This document shows positions 57,477-64,000 of a stretch of DNA of 64,000 nt, piece by piece. Source of the stretch: Pempheris klunzingeri. Its lineage: Eukaryota > Chordata > Actinopteri > Acropomatiformes > Pempheridae. The stretch covers positions 4,244,328 through 4,308,327 of the forward strand of contig NC_092019.1 in assembly GCF_042242105.1 (NCBI RefSeq), written 5' to 3'. Below the pieces are notes generated by a model, which worked only from the letters and a program-made list of their open reading frames with translations, was not told the DNA's origin and searched no databases. The position numbers and the translations under genes are program-made. Numbering within the stretch: position 1 is the first letter of the stretch; every line of letters begins with the position of its first letter.

Positions 57477-57531
57477 GAATGAATGAATGAATGAATGAAT
57501 GAATGAATGAATGAATGAATGAATGAATGAA
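57477..57531. repeat. (GAAT)n microsatellite in duplicate intron 8
   Basis: About 13-14 tetranucleotide units. The matching place in functional gadl1 (about 51619-51643) has only about 5-6 units, so the tract has expanded or contracted since duplication. Confidence 0.92.
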
Positions 57532-57652
57532 CTCACATCCACATGCAGCCACAGGTTGTGTTCAGCACAGATGTCTGCGATTTCCTCGATGGGATCAAAA
57601 GCTCCGAGCACTGTGGTCCCTGCTGTGGCGTTTACCATGAAGGGCACTGCAC

Positions 57653-57659
<7 letters not shown>

Positions 57660-57698
<39 letters not shown>
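57660..57698. repeat. (CA)n microsatellite at the 3' splice site of duplicate exon 8
   Basis: About 19 CA units (UG in the transcript) directly before the acceptor, compared with about 10 in functional gadl1. Confidence 0.92.
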
Positions 57699-57703
<5 letters not shown>

Positions 57704-58495
57704 TCTTAATGGTGATGGGACGTTTTGTACTTCAAGACATATGTGACAACGTCTCTGTTCAAGAGCCAAGCGGGTAAGATGGCTTCCTCACCTCACTCTT
57801 AGCCGTCTTTATTTGCTCCTCCAGAGCCGAGGGGATCATCTTCCCTCTGACAAACAACAAACAAAAATATTTCATGACTCAGTCTGTGATAAAAGAACAT
57901 ATGAATGAATGAATTCACTCATTCTGGCTCAGGTAGTGAATACGGCTTCAGTTTCAAAGTTGTTCAACTGAATATAATTTCCACAGAAACACCATGAGAT
58001 GTCATAATAACAGCAGCTGTCACACTGGCACTGATCTGGCCTGTCTGTTCACAGAGGAGGAACATGAACATCAGGTGAGACAACAAAGTGTGTGTGAGAA
58101 ACACTTTACCTCTTGTCAGAGGGAACCATGTAAACATTCTTGGTGCCGATGCCCAGGAAAGCTGCTGCTTTAGAAATGGAGTAATGACACTAAAAGAGAT
58201 AAAACAAGAGTCTGTCAGCAGAAACATTTGCCTGAGTAGGTATTCATTTATTCAAACACAACAACCAAGGTGAGTACAAGCAACATAACTGATCTAATCC
58301 CAATTAAACTCTAAAGGTCTGGTAGATTTGTGAGTTAAAAGCCTCATGAGATGTGGCAAAGACAGATTTTATCTGTTTGATCAAGTAAGTCGCTTGTCTT
58401 AAGATTTATTTCTGTGAAAAAAGAGCCACTTCCTCTCAGAAGCAGTTAAGGTGGCTTCAACACAGACAAGTTACATCAACAGAGTAATTCACAAA

Positions 58496-61400
58496 GAGAA
58501 ACTTCACTTGATATGGTATGAAATGGCATTACTACTGGGCAGACTGAAGTCTGGCAGATGGTCTGGACACCCAAAAGAAAAATCTCTATAATATTCTTAT
58601 TCTTACTGTATTCAGGCAAAATCTCTCAACCTACAGGCACACAGAGGATTGCAATGATATTTGTATGGTATAAGATGTATTTCTAAGGGCCTCGGTATCC
58701 TGAGGTCGCTTATTTTGGATCTAAAAGTGCAGCATCAACTGTCATTTGCACACAACTGTATAAGCAAACTTGCTAGAACAATATGTCAGACATTCACAGC
58801 CAAACGCAGCAACACATGAGTTTTTCATTTAATTTTCAATTAATATTGATATTATCCATAATATTTATCCTAATTATTGATTGCGGAGATTAAATGTCTA
58901 GTTTTTTCACTGGGTAAGTGTCTTACCCTTGGAGTGTCCCTCCATAATTGATGCCATTTCGTTGCTTTGATGCCACTGTGTTGTCCTTACACTTTATTGT
59001 AGACCACAGCTACGGCAGGACGTCTGTATTTATACATCTTGCGTCCTCCAATCACGCCGTAGCCTTTCAGCGTGGTATTGCGCCATCGACTTTGGCAAAC
59101 TACTAGTACATTTCCACTGTAGTCAGTAAGAGCAATTACAGTAAGGAGCTGCTCCACAGGTTGGCCCAGCTATAATCTACTATGTTTTAGTTACTAGCTG
59201 TTTTATTGCCTGAAATCATGAGATCAAAATTCCCCCAGCAGAACTGGACCCAACTGTTTTGACTGATTTTCTGAGTATTTTGTCACATTAATTTATTAAT
59301 CTATTCATACATTCAACCATTTACATTTGTGTGCAGACTTCATCTCCCTATGGTCTGGAGTCAGGTGTGTATTTATTGTGGAGAACAATAAATCCCTTTA
59401 ACTCCAATCCAATTAATGTCAAATTCATTCCAAAGAATACTTTAACCTTCCTTATAAAAAAAAAACACACAATCCGAGGTGTGTGTGTGTGTGTCATCTA
59501 AAATTCAAAAAGTCACAGTCAGATCATTTCCTGTAAGACATGTCTTTTACGTAAAGCAGAGAACTGACAATTGTTCAATATATTCAATAGTGCAACAGAA
59601 GCATTATCATTAAAAAAAAACTATCCCACATCCTTTGGTTATTCTCACTTATGCTCTTCAGAAACCACAGGCCACTAAAAGCCAGGTGTGATTGTAGCAA
59701 AAATGCAAAATCATTTCCAGCTAGTGTCTGTTAATCTTTTTAAGACTGCAGATGCTCCAGCCTAATCCAGGACATTTCATCTAATGAATGTAGCCAGTAC
59801 ACTGACTCTCCCCTATGGAGACAAAGACACATGTTTTAATGTAGATTATAGGATTGGGTTTGGATCAGCAGGTTCAGTAAGCCCATATGGTTCCACAGCA
59901 GTTAAGCAGACCTTAATATAACTCTCTCTGCATTATCTGCTAAATGATACCGCCTCAACACAGATAGCAAACCATCCTCTCACAACCAGAGGATCCGAGC
60001 AAAGCTGCCCATCCATGAATTCTCTCTTTGCAGATGTGGTGTGTGGGTGGGAAATAAATGTGCACCGGCAATAACAATAAAGGGCAGGCATCATTATGTG
60101 TACAAATTCAGCTCATGGGAAGATCACAAGACTGAAATGTCTTACTGTAAGGCCTGTAATGGTTAAAATAGCCTGTTTGCCACACCTCAGCCTCTTGCAG
60201 AGACCAGTCACCCTTAATGGTTATCATTCAGTGTTCATGAGCACAGTCTTTATATCATTTTCTACTTTCTACCCTTTCATTGTGCTTTCTGGCAGGGTAT
60301 CGCATCCTTCAGCTGCTACACCTTGTGTACCTTTAGTGGTCAATAAGTAGTTTCACCCAAGTGTATTTTCTACAAAACAAGATACAGAGGTATACTGGCA
60401 TTCTTACCACATAGATAACTTTATTGAATTAAAAAACAAATGTAGGTTGCCATCAAGTGGCTGGAAATGGTACTACACTACAGAGGAAAGATGCTTGTGC
60501 AAACGAAAATTTGGGGCCAGAGTAAGTTTATTAACCCTGTACTGCATAGCATTGCCCTACAGCAACAATTACATGAATATATGCACATGCATAAATATTT
60601 ACTTAGAATACATGAAAACTTTAAAGAAATATAACCTGTGGGAAAAATACAAGGGTGTGCAAGAAGCATATTTGATGGTTTAAATACATATTTCATTCTT
60701 AAGCTGATTTTTTCATTTGTTGCCTCAAGGCGATGTTGTGTAGTTAGGCTACTTAATGATGAGACTGTGAGGTAAAATGGAAACCCTGGTCAGTGCCTTT
60801 GCTATAATAATCACTGGGAATAACAGAAAATGGTGCATTTTATGGTTTAAAAGGGTGAAAGTAAGTGGGTCATTCCCTGCTGATAGCGAGGACAGTGAGC
60901 TTGAGGGCAGTAATAGAGAGGGAAAATGGAAAATGAGAATGGACCCACCAATCAGCTTCAATATGCAGCTCTGCAGATTTCAATACTCTGGAGTACAGAA
61001 GAACACACACACACTTACATACATCGTTTGAACTGGATATTTGGATGTGGATGTTATAACTGGATATTAGAAATAACAATCTGTATTTGCAGAAGTAAGT
61101 AATAGTAAGAGAGAATAATATTTAGCCGCACAAATATCTTGTATTCCTTATGCAAAGGCAGAGTGCGAACAAGCAATGCTATTCTCAGTTTCATGACCCA
61201 AAGCAACTGCTTCGAGAGGATCCACCCAGACTGAGAAACCACAAGGGGAAGACAGATACATGCAGAGTTGTTACCAGATTGTGCATACGGCCCCTTAAAG
61301 TAACAAGCAGCCGTATCGGTTGTCGTCACCTAGCACACACAAGACCAAGCAAAAGTGATGCTTATTGTGTGAAGCAGCATATCAATGAGTGTGTGTGTAG

Positions 61401-63690
61401 AATCAGTGGAGCTAAACAGACTGCGTGGGTACTAAACTCTGACCCAAAGGGCTGATTGAAACCTTGAATGTTTTATCACACCTTCACTTAAGTGTGCATG
61501 TTTATGGTTTACCACTGTGCAAACTGCAGGAACACAGCTAACCACAAACTGCTTCTTGTATTTCGATAGTAGGACAGTCACTGATTCTGCAGAGATGAAT
61601 GAAAATGTCCCATTAGTTGCAAAGGTCACTCTATTAAACTAATAGCTGCTACTGTTAAAACATGTAATGTAGGATTAGTACAATGGAGGTTATGGAATGC
61701 TTATTTAAGCATGTTATGGCTCTCTTTGTGTGGGCGCTACAGAAGCACTGATGGGTTGATATATCAATGTTATTTTAAGGTCCAATGTTTTACACGTTTT
61801 AAATCAATAGGTCATTAATATATTCATATGCAGAGGAAGAATGTGGAAGTTTGCATTAAATCCACAGGGGACATAGAACACATATATTATTTTATTTTCA
61901 TAAAAGAGTTATCAGTCTAGTTCCAATGCGTTTGGTGATATCAAGCCGAAGATAAAGCTGTTATATAGCATGTTAGTACAGTAAGAACATTTAACATCAA
62001 CCACCGGACGTGAAAAATGAAACCAATCTATCTCCAGTGTTGTTTTCACGTAGACCATATTGCGTAAGATGGTTGTGAAGAACATGTTGAGTTACTTTCT
62101 CAGTTTACACCTCCTTCAAATAAAACCACTAGATCAGTGGCTTACCTTGTTTTTTTTGCAGAACTCTCTGTCAGTGTTATATATATGAAAGATATGAAGA
62201 TAGGATATTTGCAGGTAGAATATTTACCCACTAGATCATTTGTCTCACTTTAAGTCTTTTTTATTCATAAGAATATGAACTGCTTCACTATGCTACCTTG
62301 CATATCATCTGTAGAACTGAGTTTGGCATATGAGATGATACAAAGAGCAGCGTATTTGCATGTGCATGTCTGCGTGTGTTTTGCAGACACTGCAAAGAAA
62401 AGGCAAAGTTAATGTTCACGATAGATTCTGCTCTAAGAAAAATCGAGCCTTTGTTATCAGAGTATTTGCCACAGAATGGCCATCATCTCTTTCTATGTCA
62501 TGTGCACACAGTACCTGTTTTCATACAGACAACAAGGCAATTTTATAAAACACATTTCATACAGAAAAACTCACTGAGCTTGTGCAACAATGCATCAATC
62601 CAAGGACAGTGAAGATCTCACACGCACATAACAGAGTACAGAAACAGACATAAACCAAGTGGTAACGATTATAAAAGAAGTGACTTTTAAAGCTGAGATC
62701 AGAAAATGACTCAGAGGTTCCTGACTTACTCACTGGATTTCAGAGACTGTTACTCAAAGCACAAACACATTTCCTGTCTCTGGTTTTAGAGACCTACCAC
62801 AAGTAGGTACGTCTTGTCTTTATTTAATGTAGCTCAAAGGAAAATCATGAATACAGCAAACATGTTGTCAAGTATAATTTAAAAGGCAGAGGTCAAAGAA
62901 TTGACCCTTGTGGAACTCCTGATCTGATACAGACACATATGTTTAGATCCTCTTAGTTCACCGTGTGAAACTGTGGAACAAAGACTAGACGGTCACATTG
63001 CTCCCTGGGTTCATGTTTTATTTAATCTTAGCTGATTCAACCCAAGAGGATCGACTCTGTACAACATGGAGGTGAACCTCATTACAGTCTCCAAACATTT
63101 CCCACCTTCTCCTCCCCCATGCCCTTTGCTTCAGCACATACTTGATGAATTATCAAGCTCTGGAGGTCCTCCCCAAGCATCTTCATTCTTTCATCTCAGA
63201 CTTTCTCTCTCCTTGTTTCTTCTTGCAAGGATGGGTTTTTAAGAGAATCTCTCTATCTGTCTGCTTGTATCTAAGACATAGATCTAATGGTCTCGGGTTC
63301 CCCAAACAGCTGGAAGAATCCAGCTTTGTTTTATTGGCCAGTGGCGATGTTTCCTGGTAGGGAAATAAAGCAGTGTAACTCTGCTGGACACACAGCTTGT
63401 CTCAGAACATGCACAGAAAATAGAATAAAACAAAGTAGAAAATTGATTCATGACTGGAATTAAATACTGAGCAACAAAGAGGCGTACTAATAGGATACCA
63501 CTGTTTGATTAGTCATCCTTTATAAAAACTAATGGCTTTGGGTGATACATTTTTCACTGATACTAATACATCTTTTCAGGTTGTGGAAAAAAAGGGTGAT
63601 GAACAAGTCTACATTAAACACAGGGTCAGAGTTTCTCAATTTCTAAAGAATCATTATGGAGTTTAATAAGCAGTTAACATTCTTAATATT
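58496..63690. other. Intergenic region without recognised genes
   Basis: No family resemblance in any open frame. The stretch is AT-rich with short simple repeats (for example GT near 59481-59493 and CA near 61005-61013). I see no RNA gene. Confidence 0.6.
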
Positions 63691-63955
63691 CACACTTACC
63701 AAGTCTGCTTGTTGTAAATGTAAATCAGTGGTTAATATTGGTGTGCAGCACTTTTCCAGAGCTAAAAACAGCCTCTCAGTCCCACGTTCCATCATGGCCT
63801 CAACTGTGAAGAAGACCCCAAGACACTTTGGGTCCTTTACTAGGGGAGGCAACTCATTCCCAATCCTTTTCCAGCAGAGATGCACAGCCTCAGACTTTCA
63901 GGTGCTAATCCTGATCCTCAAACCGTCCCAATATGTGCTGGAGGTCACGGTCTGA
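63691..63955 (-). mobile_element. Decayed LINE reverse-transcriptase fragment (C-terminal part)
   Basis: On the reverse strand the conceptual peptides 'RISTSKSEA'-like and 'GNELPPLVKDPKCLGVFFT' followed by 'EAMMERGTERLFLAL' line up with the conserved post-catalytic part of teleost non-LTR reverse transcriptases, where I recall a motif of the form 'P-V-x-x-F-K-Y-L-G-V-L-F-T' followed by 'E-R-E-I-D-R-R'. The alignment needs frame changes, so it is a dead fragment. The clade is not assigned. Confidence 0.65.
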
Positions 63956-64000
63956 AGAAGCCATTAAAAGGGAAGTCAACTGATTTCTCACACATGGAGC

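Larger units (their letters stand above)
55799..58495 (-). pseudogene. gadl1: Inverted partial duplicate of gadl1 (exons 6-14), disrupted
   Basis: On the reverse strand the exons corresponding to gadl1 6 to 14 are present in order: 58189-58110, 57846-57792, 57653-57537, 57417-57353, 57146-57065, 56878-56711 (truncated), 56325-56274, 56158-56069 and 55972-55799. Exons 1-5 (the first 195 residues) and any promoter are missing. Homology to intron 5 stops near 58495. Exon 11 loses its last 32 bases and its donor: copy-1 bases 52414-52653 are replaced by 14 bp (56697-56710), so the frame runs into intron and stops. The other splice sites and the PLP lysine remain. The stop is TAG, formed at the junction with unrelated sequence. 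A protein decarboxylase from this copy is very unlikely. An inverted haplotype misassembly is the main technical alternative. Confidence 0.92.

Noticed and set aside
55799..58189. A second functional gadl1 gene
   Set aside because: It lacks exons 1-5 and the exon 11 donor. The spliced reading frame cannot make an intact enzyme.
63142..63360. 72-codon frame on the + strand
   Set aside because: No recognisable family, no splice context and composition like the flank.

Overview
The window looks like nuclear DNA of a teleost fish. It has multi-exon vertebrate genes with short GT-AG introns, many CA/GT microsatellites, and several interspersed repeat families that I recognise from teleost genomes. 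The tgfbr2-gadl1 neighbourhood is also found on human chromosome 3p (from memory). I would guess a spiny-rayed (percomorph) fish, but nothing here fixes the species. There are no bacterial-type operons, CRISPR arrays, rRNA genes or recognisable tRNA genes.

Layout. Positions 1-5823 are upstream flank and promoter. Positions 5824-37445 (+) hold a complete TGF-beta type II receptor gene (tgfbr2) in ten coding exons, 584 codons, with its 3' UTR running to about 38.9 kb. Positions 43218-45500 (-) hold a two-exon, 538-residue electrically silent Kv6 (KCNG-family) potassium-channel subunit, convergent with tgfbr2. Positions 49360-53725 (+) hold a complete 14-coding-exon gadl1, a PLP-dependent acidic amino acid decarboxylase of 499 residues. 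Positions 55799-58495 (-) hold a second, partial, inverted copy of gadl1 (exons 6-14 only). It is broken by a deletion that removes the end of exon 11 and its splice donor. From 58.5 kb to the end I see no gene, only a decayed LINE reverse-transcriptase fragment near 63.7-63.96 kb.

The genes do not form a pathway. Tgfbr2 is the ligand-binding kinase of the TGF-beta receptor complex. The Kv6-like protein should act by modifying Kv2 channels. Gadl1 should make beta-alanine, and hypotaurine precursors, from aspartate and cysteine sulfinate. They are neighbours by chromosomal history.

The most unusual structure is the tail-to-tail partial gadl1 duplication. Most of it is nearly identical to the functional gene, introns included. 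Introns 11 and 12 are strongly diverged, while the exons and introns on either side are 97-100% identical by eye. That mosaic is what gene conversion between inverted copies would leave. Other points are the KCNG gene lying between tgfbr2 and gadl1, three introns splitting what I recall as one 800-nt human TGFBR2 exon, an extended acidic receptor tail, and a UG tract abutting the 3' splice site of gadl1 exon 8. All identities and counts were made by eye.
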